From positions 496,001-560,000 of the forward strand of contig NZ_JAUSRH010000002.1 of NCBI RefSeq assembly GCF_030811715.1: 64,000 bases of DNA, written 5' to 3'. Shown piece by piece: positions 43,303-53,784 of this stretch. Below the pieces are notes generated by a model. That model made no database searches and had not been told where the DNA came from. It saw only the letters and a list, made by a program, of their open reading frames with translations. This DNA comes from Sinomonas atrocyanea. GTDB taxonomy: Bacteria; Actinomycetota; Actinomycetes; Actinomycetales; Micrococcaceae. How positions within the stretch are numbered: position 1 is the stretch's first letter; each line of letters starts with the position of its first letter. The position numbers were made by a program, and so were the translations under genes.

Positions 43303-43956
43303 CTAGGCGCCATCGGCGAGCGACCACGTCACCGTCACGCTGGCCCGCACCTCGGTCTCGCCCGGCTCGAGCGGCGCGCTCGGATCGGCCGCCGCGAGGG
43401 CGACGCGGCGCAGCGGCACCGGCGGGCCGGGCGCTGCCGCGAGAGGCGCGCCGGCATCGATGCGGACCGCGGCGCCGAGCGCCCGCCCCGCCAGGGCGGC
43501 GAGCCGCCGGGCGGCACCCTCGGCCTCGTGGAAGGCCGCCTCCTGGGCCGAGGCCTCCGCTGCTGCCGGGTCCGAGACGCCGAGCGAGATCCCGTGGATG
43601 CGCACGGCGCCGCCACCGGCCGAGACCACCGCGTCGAGGAGCTCGCCCGTGCGGGCCAGGTCCCGGGCCCCGATCGTGAGTCCCCGGCTCGCGACGTAGC
43701 CCACGAGCTGCTGGCCGCGGCCCTCCTCCCAGGTCAGCTCCGGCGCGACCGAGAGGGAGGCGGAGACGATGTCGGAGCGCGTCACACCGGACCGCAGCGC
43801 CGCGGCGACGATGGCCTCGGAGGCCCGGGAGGCGCCGTCGTACGCCTCGCCCAGACGGGGGGAGCGGACCTCCGCCCCCACGCGCAGCACCGCGATGTCG
43901 GGAACCACGGTCACCGATCCGGTGCCGGTGACGGTGATGGAGTCCGGACTGCTCAT
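43303..43956 (-). CDS. SIMPL domain (DUF541) protein
   Basis: A 217-residue protein with the SIMPL pattern: ITVTGTGSVTVVPDIAVLRVGAEV at the start, AAALRSGVTRSDIVSASLSVAPELTW, and VRASVTVTWSLA at the end. Homologues are periplasmic or secreted proteins of unclear role, some linked to oxidative stress, but this one has no obvious signal peptide. GGAAGGA precedes the ATG. It is on the opposite strand to pheS. Confidence 0.87.
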   Translation of the reverse strand: MSSPDSITVTGTGSVTVVPDIAVLRVGAEVRSPRLGEAYDGASRASEAIVAAALRSGVTRSDIVSASLSVAPELTWEEGRGQQLVGYVASRGLTIGARDLARTGELLDAVVSAGGGAVRIHGISLGVSDPAAAEASAQEAAFHEAEGAARRLAALAGRALGAAVRIDAGAPLAAAPGPPVPLRRVALAAADPSAPLEPGETEVRASVTVTWSLADGA

Positions 43957-44022
43957 CGCTTCAGGTCCTTCCGCAGGCGGTGTGCGCGCCGGGGCGCGCA
44001 CAGGGGCATCGTAGCCGTGAAC

Positions 44023-44028
44023 TAGACT
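44023..44028 (+). promoter_or_regulatory. -10 box for leaderless pheS
   Basis: TAGACT, a 6-nt spacer, then the pheS GTG. No T-box or Phe-leader peptide is visible before pheS. Confidence 0.55.
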
Positions 44029-44031
44029 TGA

Positions 44032-45126
<1,095 letters not shown>

Positions 45127-45130
45127 TTCA

Positions 45131-47680
45131 ATGCGAATCCCCCTTTCGTGGCTGCGCGAGTACACGCAGCTCCCCGCGGACGCGACCGCCGAGGACCTCA
45201 TGGCCGACCTCGTCAAGGTCGGCCTCGAGGAGGAAGCCGTCCACCGGCCCTCCGACTCGATCCGCGGGCCCATTGTGGTCGGCCAGGTGCTCAGTGCGGT
45301 CAAGGAGCCCCAGAGCAACGGCAAGACCATCAACTGGTGCCAGGTGCGTGTGGTGCCCGAGGGCCAGGAGCAGACCCTCACGGGCAAGGGCATCGACCCG
45401 TCCGGCGTTCAGGGCATCGTGTGCGGCGCGCACAACTTCGCGCCCGGGGACAAGGTCGTCGTGACCCTGCCCGGCGCCACGCTGCCCGGCGACTTCCACA
45501 TTGCCGCCCGCAAGACCTACGGCCACGTCTCGGCCGGCATGATCGCCTCCGTGCGCGAGCTCGGGATCGGCGACGACCACGACGGCATCCTCGTCCTCTC
45601 CCGCATCGGGCTCGACCCGGAGGTCGGGACGGACGCGCTCGAGCTCCTAGGGCTCACCGACGAGGCCGCCGAGATCAACGTGACCCCGGACCGCGCGTAC
45701 TGCTTCTCCATCCGCGGGATCGCCCGCGAGTACTCGCACGCGACCGGCACCGAGTTCACCGACCCCGCCGAGCTCGTGACGGCGCCCCAGGCGCTCGAGG
45801 GCGGCCACGGCGTCGTCCTCGACGACCAGGCGCCGATCTACGGCGTGCCCGGATGCGACCGCTTCGTGGCACGCACCGTGCGTGGGGTCGACCCGACCCG
45901 GCCCACCCCGCAGTGGATGGTCTCGCGGCTGCGCCTCGCCGGGGTGCGCTCGATCTCCCTGCCGGTGGACATCTCGAACTACGTCATGTTCGAGCTCGGC
46001 CAGCCCACGCACTGCTACGACCTCGACACGCTCACCGGGCCCATCACCGTCCGCCGCGCCGCGCCGGGGGAGAAGATCACCACCCTCGACGACAAGGTGC
46101 GCACCCTCGACCCCGAGGACCTGCTCATCACGGACGAGTCTGGCCCGATCGGCATCGCCGGCGTCATGGGCGGGGCCGCGACCGAGTGCTCCGACACGAC
46201 CGTGAACGTCCTCATCGAGGCCGCCCACTTCGACACCGTGAGCATCGCCCGCTCGCGCCGCCGCCACAAGCTGCCCTCCGAGGCGTCCAAGCGCTTCGAG
46301 CGGGGCGTCGACTGGAACGTCGCCGGCGTCGCCGCCCAGCGCGTCGTCGACCTCCTGGTCCAGTACGGCGGCGGGATCGCCGACGAGGCGGGCACCGATG
46401 TCGGGACCGCGCCCGCCCCGGTGCGGATCGAGCTCCCGGTCGGGTTCGCATCCTCCCGGATCGGCATGGAGTTCAGCGAGGAGCTCGTCACCCGCGCCCT
46501 CGGCGACCTCGGCGCCGACGTCGTGCGCGCGGGCGAGGACTTCGTGGTCACGCCGCCGAGCTGGCGCAACGACCTCGAGACCAAGGAGGACCTGTCCGAG
46601 GAGATCGCCCGGCTCGTCGGCTACGACAAGATCCCCTCGACCCTGCCGACCGCGCCTCCGGGCCGCGGGTTCACCCGCAGCCAGCAGCAGCGCCGCCGGC
46701 TCGTCCAGGCGCTCGCGGACGCGGGCCTGACCGAGGTGCTCGCGTACCCCTTCGCCACGAAGGCCGAGAACGAGACGTTCGGCGTGGCCGAGGAGGGCGC
46801 CCCGCGGCCCGCCGTCAAGCTCGCCAACCCGCTGAGCGAGGAGCGCGGCTGGCTGCGCACCTCCCTGCTGCCCGGGCTCCTCGAGACCGCCCGGCGCAAC
46901 CACGGGCGCGGCTTCCGCGACCTCGCCCTCTTCGAGGCCGGCCTCGTCTTCCTCCCCGGGGACGGGCCGCTCGGCACCGCGGTCATCCCGCCGCTGGGCG
47001 CGCGCCCGGCGGACGAGGTCCTCGACTCCCTCTACAACGGCCTGCCGGACCAGCCGCTCCATGTCGCGGGCGTGTTCACCGGCAAGGACATGCCCGAGGC
47101 GCCCGGAAGCGCGCCGCGGGCCTGGGACTGGGCCGACGCGCTGGACTACGCCCGGATCGCCGGGGACGTCCTCGGCGTGGAGCTCGTGGTCAGCCAGGGC
47201 TCGCACCAGGCGTTCCACCCGGGCCGGACGGCCCAGCTGTCGCTGCGCTCCGGCGAGACCGTGGGCCACGCCGGCGAGCTGCACCCGAAGCTCCTCGCCG
47301 GGCTGGACCTTCCGGCCCGGTCGGTCGCCTTCGAGCTCGACGCAGACGCCCTCTTCGAGGCCGCCGCCGACGTGGTGGTGGCCCGGCACCTCTCGACGTT
47401 CCCCGTCGCGACCCAGGACGTCGCACTGATCGTCGACGCCGGGATCCCGGCCGACGCCCTGCTCGGCGCGCTCCGCGAGGGCGCCGGCGACCTCCTCGAG
47501 GACGTCCACCTGTTCGACGTGTACACAGGCAAGGGCATCGACGAGGGCAAGAAGTCCCTCGCGTTCGGCCTGCGGTTCCGCGCCGACGACCGCACGCTCA
47601 CCGCGGACGAGGCGTCCGAGGCGCGCGCCGCCGCCGTGGCCCTGGCCGCCGAGCGCTTCGGCGCGGTCCAGCGCGGCTAG
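45131..47680 (+). CDS. pheT: Phenylalanine--tRNA ligase beta subunit
   Basis: The large subunit of the (alpha-beta)2 enzyme. The 849-residue protein has an N-terminal OB-fold tRNA-binding domain (INWCQVRV, then GIVCGAHNFAPGDKVVV), the B3/B4 editing domain (NVTPDRAYCFSIRGIARE), B5, the synthetase-like core (LANPLSEERGWLRTSLLPGLLETARRN), and a C-terminal anticodon-binding FDX domain (FPVATQDVALIVD). The length is slightly above the usual ~800. It is transcribed with pheS. Confidence 0.96.
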   Translation: MRIPLSWLREYTQLPADATAEDLMADLVKVGLEEEAVHRPSDSIRGPIVVGQVLSAVKEPQSNGKTINWCQVRVVPEGQEQTLTGKGIDPSGVQGIVCGAHNFAPGDKVVVTLPGATLPGDFHIAARKTYGHVSAGMIASVRELGIGDDHDGILVLSRIGLDPEVGTDALELLGLTDEAAEINVTPDRAYCFSIRGIAREYSHATGTEFTDPAELVTAPQALEGGHGVVLDDQAPIYGVPGCDRFVARTVRGVDPTRPTPQWMVSRLRLAGVRSISLPVDISNYVMFELGQPTHCYDLDTLTGPITVRRAAPGEKITTLDDKVRTLDPEDLLITDESGPIGIAGVMGGAATECSDTTVNVLIEAAHFDTVSIARSRRRHKLPSEASKRFERGVDWNVAGVAAQRVVDLLVQYGGGIADEAGTDVGTAPAPVRIELPVGFASSRIGMEFSEELVTRALGDLGADVVRAGEDFVVTPPSWRNDLETKEDLSEEIARLVGYDKIPSTLPTAPPGRGFTRSQQQRRRLVQALADAGLTEVLAYPFATKAENETFGVAEEGAPRPAVKLANPLSEERGWLRTSLLPGLLETARRNHGRGFRDLALFEAGLVFLPGDGPLGTAVIPPLGARPADEVLDSLYNGLPDQPLHVAGVFTGKDMPEAPGSAPRAWDWADALDYARIAGDVLGVELVVSQGSHQAFHPGRTAQLSLRSGETVGHAGELHPKLLAGLDLPARSVAFELDADALFEAAADVVVARHLSTFPVATQDVALIVDAGIPADALLGALREGAGDLLEDVHLFDVYTGKGIDEGKKSLAFGLRFRADDRTLTADEASEARAAAVALAAERFGAVQRG

Positions 47681-47699
47681 GCAGCACCCGACAGCCGCG

Positions 47700-48437
47700 A
47701 TGCTCCTGCGGGCAGTGCCGCTCGGTCACCCCGGGTCGGCGCTGCCCGCCGGCGTCTGCACCCCTGGCGAACTCGAACGGGCCGCGGCGATCCTCGGCGC
47801 GCAGCGCAGCCATGAGTTCGTCGCGGGCCGGCTCGCGCTGCGGTGCCTGGTCGCAGAGCTGCTCGGGGCGGACCCGCGGCTCGTGGTCCCCGTGTACCGC
47901 TGCCCCGCGTGCAGGCCGGGGGAGCACGGCGCCCCCGGCTTCGCGCTCGCCCGCGAGGTTCCGGGCACCGCGCACGACGACGGGACGCGGCTCGCGCTGC
48001 CCGTCACCGCGAGCATGTCCCGGGCCGGCGGGTGGGCCCTCCTGGCCGCCGAAGTCACCCCGTGGGAGCGCGAGGTCACCCCGTGGACGCGCGAAGTCAC
48101 CCCGTGTGAGTGCGAGGTCACCCCGTGTGAGTGCGAGATCGGGGCCACAGCGCCCCGGCTCGGCGTCGACCTGGCACGCGTCGCAGACTTCCGTGGCGCG
48201 ATCCCGGACGCCGCGTTCTCGGCGGCCGAGCGCCGTCGGGTGTCGGCAGCGGAAGATCCGCCCACGGAGGCGGCGCAGCTGTGGGTCCGCAAGGAGGCCC
48301 TCCTCAAGGCCCTGGGGACGGGCCTGCGCGTCCAACCCGCAGCGGTCAGTACCAGTGGCGACAGCAAGGTGGAAGACCTCGATGGGAAGGCGCTCGGGCT
48401 TCCGGCCGGCTTCGTCGCCGCTCTGGCACAGATCTGA
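47700..48437 (+). CDS. 4'-phosphopantetheinyl transferase-like protein with degenerate motifs and internal repeat
   Basis: A 245-residue Sfp/PPT-like protein that in principle would load phosphopantetheine on carrier domains, such as the Pls-type synthetase encoded just downstream on the other strand. The C-terminal WVRKEALLKALGTGLRV matches PPTases and GVD is present, but the acidic partner two residues on reads Ala (GVDLA instead of GVDxE) and the usual SH(S/T) reads MSRAGG. Residues 118-145 are EVTPW/C repeats from four 21-bp DNA units. It may be inactive or modified. Confidence 0.75.
   Translation: MLLRAVPLGHPGSALPAGVCTPGELERAAAILGAQRSHEFVAGRLALRCLVAELLGADPRLVVPVYRCPACRPGEHGAPGFALAREVPGTAHDDGTRLALPVTASMSRAGGWALLAAEVTPWEREVTPWTREVTPCECEVTPCECEIGATAPRLGVDLARVADFRGAIPDAAFSAAERRRVSAAEDPPTEAAQLWVRKEALLKALGTGLRVQPAAVSTSGDSKVEDLDGKALGLPAGFVAALAQI
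48051..48134 (+). repeat. Four tandem 21-bp units inside the PPTase-like gene
   Basis: Units begin at 48051, 48072, 48093 and 48114, each with the core GTCACCCCGTG; units 1/3 begin GAA and 2/4 begin GAG. They insert 28 residues between the core motifs without breaking the frame. A related GGTGACCCCGGG lies at 48456-48467, just past the gene. Confidence 0.9.
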
Positions 48438-48472
48438 CCCCGGGGCGCGTGCAAGGTGACCCCGGGCCGGGA

Positions 48473-49843
48473 CTAGGCCGGCAGCGGCGGCAGCGGGCCC
48501 TCGAACAGCCACGGGCGCAGGATCGCGGCGGCGTCGAACCCGGGTGCCCCGGCGCCCACGCGGCCGAGGAGCTCGAGGAAGTCGGCGGTCGAGGCGTTCC
48601 CGTGCCGGTACTCCTCCCCGAAGGCCCTCAGGGCGCGGAAGAACCTGTCCTCCCCGAGCGCGTTGCGCACCGCGTGCAGGGCGAGGGCGCCCCGCTTGTA
48701 CACGCGGTCGTCGAACATCATCGCGGGCCCCGGGGCGCCGATCACGAGATCCTGCTCCTGCCACGCCACGAGCTTCCAGGCCGCGGCAGCCCGCGAGGCC
48801 ACGGACCCCTGGCCCGCGTGCTCGCTCCAGAGCCACTCCGCGTAGCACGCGAAGCCCTCGTGGAGCCAGATGTCCTCCCACCGCCGGGCCGTCACCGAGT
48901 TGCCGAACCACTGGTGGGCGAGCTCGTGCGCGAGCAGCCGCTGCGACTCCCAGCTGCGGGTGATGTGGTTGCGCCCGACGATGGAGAGCGTCTGCGCCTC
49001 GAGCGGGATCTCGAGCTCGTCCTCGGTGACCACGACGGTGTAGTCCCGGAAGGGGTACGGCCCGAACAGGTCGGTGAACAGGGCGAGCATCGCCTGCTGG
49101 TCGCGCAGGCCGGCGAGTGCGCTCTCGCGCAGGGCTGGCGGCACGGCGGCGAACACCCCGACCGAGGGGTGCTCCCGTCGCGGCAGGCGCCCGAGCTCGA
49201 GCAGCTGGAACCGGCCGATCAGCAGCGTCGCGAGATAGGGCGCCATCGGCTCGTGGACCTCGTAGACCCAGGTCTCGCGGCTGGCCTTCCGCCGGTGCCC
49301 GACCACGAGGCCGTTCGACACGACGCGGTACCCGGCGTCCGCCGTGGCCGAGATCCGGAACGTGGCCTTCTGGCTGGGGTGGTCGTTGCACGGGAACCAG
49401 GTGGGCGCCCCGACTGGCTGCCCGGCGACGAGGACGCCGTCCTCGAGCTCCTCCCAGCCCACATCGCCCCACTCGCCGTCCGTGGGGCCCGGACTGCCCT
49501 CGTACCGGATCTCGAGGGAGAAGTCCCTGCCCGCGGGCACAGGCGTGGCCGGCGTGATGCGCAGCTCCTCCCCGCGCTGGACGGCCTTGGCCCTCGCGCC
49601 CTCGACCTGCACCTTGAGCACGCGGAGCCCGGCGAGGCTGAGGGTGATCGCCTCGAGGCGCTGGTTCGCGGTGGCGCGCAGGCGCGCCCTGCCCGCGAGG
49701 CGGTTGCTCGCGAGCTTGACCTCGAGGTCGAGGTCGTAGTGCGTGACCGTGTAGGCGGCGCTCCCGTGCCCCGGCGTGTAGGGATCGGGGAGCGCGGGGC
49801 GGCCGGGCGGCATAGGCAGGGCGATGTGATGGTCCTGTCTCAC
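48473..49843 (-). CDS. M1-family zinc aminopeptidase paired with the Pls-type synthetase
   Basis: A 456-residue M1 metallopeptidase: LLAHELAHQWFGNSVTARRWEDIWLHEGFACYAEWLW holds HExxH (HELAH) with the third zinc ligand Glu in LHEGF. The N-terminal beta-domain (YDLDLEVKLASNRLAGRARL) is normal; the protein is shorter than PepN (~850) because it lacks the C-terminal helical domains. Its GTG overlaps the Pls-type stop (GTGA), so synthesis is coupled. In epsilon-poly-lysine producers a zinc aminopeptidase degrades the polymer, I recall; a similar role is an inference. No signal peptide. Confidence 0.9.
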   Translation of the reverse strand: MRQDHHIALPMPPGRPALPDPYTPGHGSAAYTVTHYDLDLEVKLASNRLAGRARLRATANQRLEAITLSLAGLRVLKVQVEGARAKAVQRGEELRITPATPVPAGRDFSLEIRYEGSPGPTDGEWGDVGWEELEDGVLVAGQPVGAPTWFPCNDHPSQKATFRISATADAGYRVVSNGLVVGHRRKASRETWVYEVHEPMAPYLATLLIGRFQLLELGRLPRREHPSVGVFAAVPPALRESALAGLRDQQAMLALFTDLFGPYPFRDYTVVVTEDELEIPLEAQTLSIVGRNHITRSWESQRLLAHELAHQWFGNSVTARRWEDIWLHEGFACYAEWLWSEHAGQGSVASRAAAAWKLVAWQEQDLVIGAPGPAMMFDDRVYKRGALALHAVRNALGEDRFFRALRAFGEEYRHGNASTADFLELLGRVGAGAPGFDAAAILRPWLFEGPLPPLPA

Positions 49844-52800
49844 CTGGTGGGTGCCTCCGGTTCCTTCCACGGCACCACCGGGTTGCCCCGCCAGTACGTT
49901 CCCGCGGGCACGTGCTCGCCCCGCATGACGAGCGACGCCGGCCCTACCGTTGCGCCGTCGTCGATCCTCGCGCCGGGCAGGACGACGCCGTGCGGCCCGA
50001 GCGTCGCTCCCTCGCCCAGGGTGGCGGTGTCGATGGCCATGATGCGGTCGTGGAAGAGGTGCGTCTGCACGACGCAGCCCCGGTTCACGGTCGAGCTCCG
50101 CCCGAGCGAGACGAGGTCCGCCTCGGGCAGCCAGTAGCTCTCGCACCAGGCTCCGGAGCCGATCTTCGCCCCGAGGGACCGCAGCCACCACACGAGGGCC
50201 GGGGTCCCGGCCGCCGCCCGCGCGAACCACGGGGCGGCGACCATCTCCACGAATGTGTCCTGGACCTCGTTGCGCCACACGAACGAGCTCCACAGCGGGT
50301 GCTCGCCGGCGCGGATCCTGCCCACGAAGAGCCACTTCGCGGCCGTGGCAGACGCCGCCGCGACGGCCCCGGCCGCAAGCATGACGGCCCCGCACAGCAG
50401 TGCCGCGGGCAGGTACCCCCACGCGGCGGCGAGCCAGTCGAGGGCTGCGAACACGGCGACGGCGATCGCCACCGTGAGCACGACGGGCACCGCGCGGCAC
50501 AGCTCCCACAGCGCACGCGCGACCTTGAGGCGGGGTGCCGGCCGGAACGTCCGCCCGGCGTCCGTCGAGATCGCGGTGCGGCGGAGGCGGACCGGCGGGC
50601 TCCCGAGCCAGGACGAGCCCGGCTTCGCCTTCTTCGGCGCGGCGGAGAGGACGGCGACGAGGCCGTCCTTCGGCACGGACCGGCCCGCCGCCGTCATCCC
50701 CGAGTTGCCGAGGAAGGCGCGCTTGCCGACCTTGGCTGGGGCGATCTTCAGCCACCCGCCGCCGAGTTCGTAGCTGGCCACCATGGTGTCGTCGGCGAGG
50801 AAGGCCCCGTCGGCGACCGTGGTCATCGACGGCAGCAGCAGCACGGTGGACGCCTCGACGTCCTTGCCGACCTTCGCGCCCAGGATCCGCAGCCAGACGG
50901 GGGTGAAGAGGCTCGCATAGATCGGGAACAGGACCTCCCGGGCCAGGTCGAGGACCCGTTCGGTGGCCCAGACCTGCCAGCCGGTCCGCGAGCGGACGCG
51001 GTGGTACCCGGCGGAGAGCCCGAGGCCCAGCAGGCGGGTGGTGACGGCGATGAGGACGAGGTTGAGGAGGAACCACGCGGCCGCCGCGAGGGGCGTCGCC
51101 GCGAGCAGCGGCACGAGGGCGGCGTGGAGCGAGCCGTGCCCGCGCGCCGCCCAGGCGAGCACGACGCCGGCCGCCGCGGCCGAGGCGAACGGGACGAGCG
51201 CCAGGAGCGCCGAGCCCGCCGCGAAGGCCGCGATCCACATCCCCTCGCGCGCCCGCGATCGGCGCACGGCGGCCTCGGGCCAGCCCGGCTTCGCCTTGCC
51301 CACCCGGCTCGCGGGGGATCCGGCCACCCGCAGGCCCGCCTTGACCTTGCCCGACACGGCCGAGCCCGGGTCGACGACCGCGCCGGCGCCGATGCGCGCC
51401 CCGGGCAGCAGGGTGCTCCGGGCGCCGACGGCCGCGCCGGCCCCGATGCTGATGCCGCCGAGGTGGACCCAGTCGCCGTCGATCCACCAGCCCGACAGGT
51501 CGACCTCCGGCTCCACGGACGCGCCGGGCCCGACGGAGAGCATGCCGGTGACCGGCGGGACGGAGTGCAGCACGGCGTCCCGGCCGATCTTCGCCCCGAG
51601 GGCCCGCGCGTAGTACGGGACCCACGGCGCGCTCGCGAGGCTCACGGCCTGCGCGAGGTCGGCGATCTGCTCGGCGAGCCAGAGCCTCAGGTGCACCGAG
51701 CCTGCCCGCGGGTACCGGCCGGGGGAGACCCCGCGCAGGAGGAGGCGTGCGGCTGCCACTGAGATGGCCATCCTGCCCCAGGGGCTGACGAACACGAGCC
51801 AGGAGGCGGCGACCCACCACCAGGAGAGCGTCGGGGCCGCGGCGAGTCCCGCGGTGGCCGCGAGGATGTTGTTCGCGGCCGCGAGGTAGGTCAGCCACCG
51901 CATGCCCACGAGGATGAACAGCGGGACGCCCATGAGCGTCTGGAGCCACTGGGTCCGCGCGGGCGTGGGCCGCACGGCGCGGACCGGCCCGGGCTGGGCG
52001 GAGGCCGTCCCGACCACGGCGTCGATGAGGGCGCCGACCCTGGGGTGGGCGTACACGTCGGCGACGGTGACGGTGGGGTAGCGCCGGCGCAGCGCGGAGA
52101 CGAGCTGGGCGGCCGCGAGGGAGCCGCCGCCGTGGGCGAAGAAGTCGGCATCGAGCCCCGGAGCTGCGGTGCCGAGGACGGCACCCCACTGCTCCACGAC
52201 CCACGCGGCGTCCTCGGGGAGCTCGAGGTCGGGACCCTCCTCGTTGTCCTGCCCCGGCAGCGGCCACGGGAGGGCCTTGCGGTCCACCTTGCCGCTCGTT
52301 GTGGTCGGGAGGGAGTCGACGACGGCGAGCACCGGCACGAGCGCGGCCGGCAGCTCGCGCGCGAGCCGCTTCCGGTACGCGGCGACGTCCGGCGCGGCCC
52401 CGCGGGCCGGCGCGAGGTACCCGACCAGGATCTGGTTCCCGGCCGCCGTCGTGCGCACCGCGGCGGCCGCGGCGGCGACGCCGGGGAGCGCCTGCAGCGC
52501 GGCGTCGACCTCGCCGAGCTCGATCCGGCGGCCGCCGAGCTTGACCTGCTCGTCCGCCCGGCCCTGGAAGGAGAGGCCCTCGGGCTCGAACCGCACGAGG
52601 TCGCCCGAGCGGTAGGCCCGGTCCCATCCGAGCGCTGGGACGGCGGCGTACTTCTCGGCGTCCTTGGCGGGGTCGAGGTAGCTGGCCAGGCCCACGCCGC
52701 CGATGATGAGCTCGCCCACCTCGCCGGCGGCCACGGGCACGCCGGCGGCGTCGACGACCGCGAGGTCCCAGCCGTCGAGGGGGAGCCCGATCCGCACCGG

Positions 52801-53757
52801 CCCCGTGCCGTCCAGGAGCGCCGCGCATGCCACGACCGTCGCCTCGGTGGGCCCGTACGTGTTCCACACCTCCCGGCCCTCCACGGCGAGCCGCGCGGCG
52901 AGCTCCGGGGGGCAGGCCTCGCCGCCGAAGATGAGCAGGCGCACGTTCTCGAGCGCCTCGGCGGGCCACAGGGCGGCCAGGGTCGGGACGGTCGAGACGA
53001 CCGTGATCCCGCGCTGGACGAGCCACGGGCCGAGGTCCATGCCGGTGCGCACGAGCGCCCGCGGGGCGGGCACGAGGCACGCCCCGTGCCGCCACGCGAG
53101 CCACATCTCCTCGCACGAGGCATCGAAGGCGACGGAGAGGCCGGCCAGCACCCGGTCGTCTGGCCCGATCGGCTCGCCCTGCAGGAAGAGCCGGGCCTCG
53201 GCGTCGACGAACGCCGCGGCCGAGCGGTGGCTGACCGCGACCCCCTTGGGCGTGCCGGTCGAACCGGACGTGAAGATGATCCAGCAGTCGTCCCCGGGCC
53301 CGGGCAGCCTGGGCTCCGGGAAGGGCTTGGGGCGGTCCTTGGCGACCACCATGGACCCGCCGCGGCGCAGGATCCCGGCCACCTTCGCCTCGCTGAAGAC
53401 GAGCTTCGCCCGCTCGTCCGGGTCGTCGGCATCGACCGGCACGTAGGCGGCCCCCACCAGCATCGTCGCGAGGATCGCCACGTACAGCTCGGCGGTGCCC
53501 GAGGGGATGCGGATGCCCACGCGGTCCCCGGCTCCCAGGCCCGCGGCGTGCAGCCTGCGTCCCATCGCCCGGACCTCCTCGAGCAGCTCCGCATAGGAGA
53601 GGGAGGTCGACCCGTCGTCGAGCGCGGGGGCCTCCGGGAAGGCCTCCGCGCTCGCGGTGAGGATGTCGACGAGGGTGCGGGGATCCGGTGCCCGGCCCGC
53701 ATTCCTGAGCTGGGCCGCGGCCCCGGCCCGGGGCAGGGGCTCGTGCGTCTCGGTCAC
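49840..53757 (-). CDS. Pls/PosA-type membrane non-ribosomal peptide synthetase (poly-amino-acid synthetase)
   Basis: A 1305-residue protein with the architecture of epsilon-poly-L-lysine synthetase (~1319 residues). Residues 30-500: adenylation domain (FTSGSTGTPKG at 162-172; Asp212, which would bind the substrate amino group; NTYGPTEAT; YRSGDLVRF; catalytic Lys490 in TSGKVDRK). About 515-585: carrier domain with Ser546 in AHGGGSLA. From about 605: six transmembrane helices in three pairs alternating with three soluble domains with hexapeptide/left-handed-helix repeats. There is no condensation or thioesterase domain. It is preceded 27 nt away by an oxidoreductase gene. The monomer cannot be deduced. 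Confidence 0.9.
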   Translation of the reverse strand: MTETHEPLPRAGAAAQLRNAGRAPDPRTLVDILTASAEAFPEAPALDDGSTSLSYAELLEEVRAMGRRLHAAGLGAGDRVGIRIPSGTAELYVAILATMLVGAAYVPVDADDPDERAKLVFSEAKVAGILRRGGSMVVAKDRPKPFPEPRLPGPGDDCWIIFTSGSTGTPKGVAVSHRSAAAFVDAEARLFLQGEPIGPDDRVLAGLSVAFDASCEEMWLAWRHGACLVPAPRALVRTGMDLGPWLVQRGITVVSTVPTLAALWPAEALENVRLLIFGGEACPPELAARLAVEGREVWNTYGPTEATVVACAALLDGTGPVRIGLPLDGWDLAVVDAAGVPVAAGEVGELIIGGVGLASYLDPAKDAEKYAAVPALGWDRAYRSGDLVRFEPEGLSFQGRADEQVKLGGRRIELGEVDAALQALPGVAAAAAAVRTTAAGNQILVGYLAPARGAAPDVAAYRKRLARELPAALVPVLAVVDSLPTTTSGKVDRKALPWPLPGQDNEEGPDLELPEDAAWVVEQWGAVLGTAAPGLDADFFAHGGGSLAAAQLVSALRRRYPTVTVADVYAHPRVGALIDAVVGTASAQPGPVRAVRPTPARTQWLQTLMGVPLFILVGMRWLTYLAAANNILAATAGLAAAPTLSWWWVAASWLVFVSPWGRMAISVAAARLLLRGVSPGRYPRAGSVHLRLWLAEQIADLAQAVSLASAPWVPYYARALGAKIGRDAVLHSVPPVTGMLSVGPGASVEPEVDLSGWWIDGDWVHLGGISIGAGAAVGARSTLLPGARIGAGAVVDPGSAVSGKVKAGLRVAGSPASRVGKAKPGWPEAAVRRSRAREGMWIAAFAAGSALLALVPFASAAAAGVVLAWAARGHGSLHAALVPLLAATPLAAAAWFLLNLVLIAVTTRLLGLGLSAGYHRVRSRTGWQVWATERVLDLAREVLFPIYASLFTPVWLRILGAKVGKDVEASTVLLLPSMTTVADGAFLADDTMVASYELGGGWLKIAPAKVGKRAFLGNSGMTAAGRSVPKDGLVAVLSAAPKKAKPGSSWLGSPPVRLRRTAISTDAGRTFRPAPRLKVARALWELCRAVPVVLTVAIAVAVFAALDWLAAAWGYLPAALLCGAVMLAAGAVAAASATAAKWLFVGRIRAGEHPLWSSFVWRNEVQDTFVEMVAAPWFARAAAGTPALVWWLRSLGAKIGSGAWCESYWLPEADLVSLGRSSTVNRGCVVQTHLFHDRIMAIDTATLGEGATLGPHGVVLPGARIDDGATVGPASLVMRGEHVPAGTYWRGNPVVPWKEPEAPTR

Positions 53758-53784
53758 TGCCGTGCCTTCTTCACTGGTGGGCGG

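Noticed and set aside
48437-48472. Terminator between the PPTase-like gene and the convergent peptidase gene
   Set aside because: CCCCGGGG and CCCGGG stretches occur but no good stem with a T tract.
48473-53116. A single 1547-residue minus-strand protein joining the M1 peptidase with part of the Pls region
   Set aside because: Only the last ~456 residues look like a protein; the rest is the wrong frame of the Pls-type gene. The GTGA overlap gives a natural start for the peptidase.
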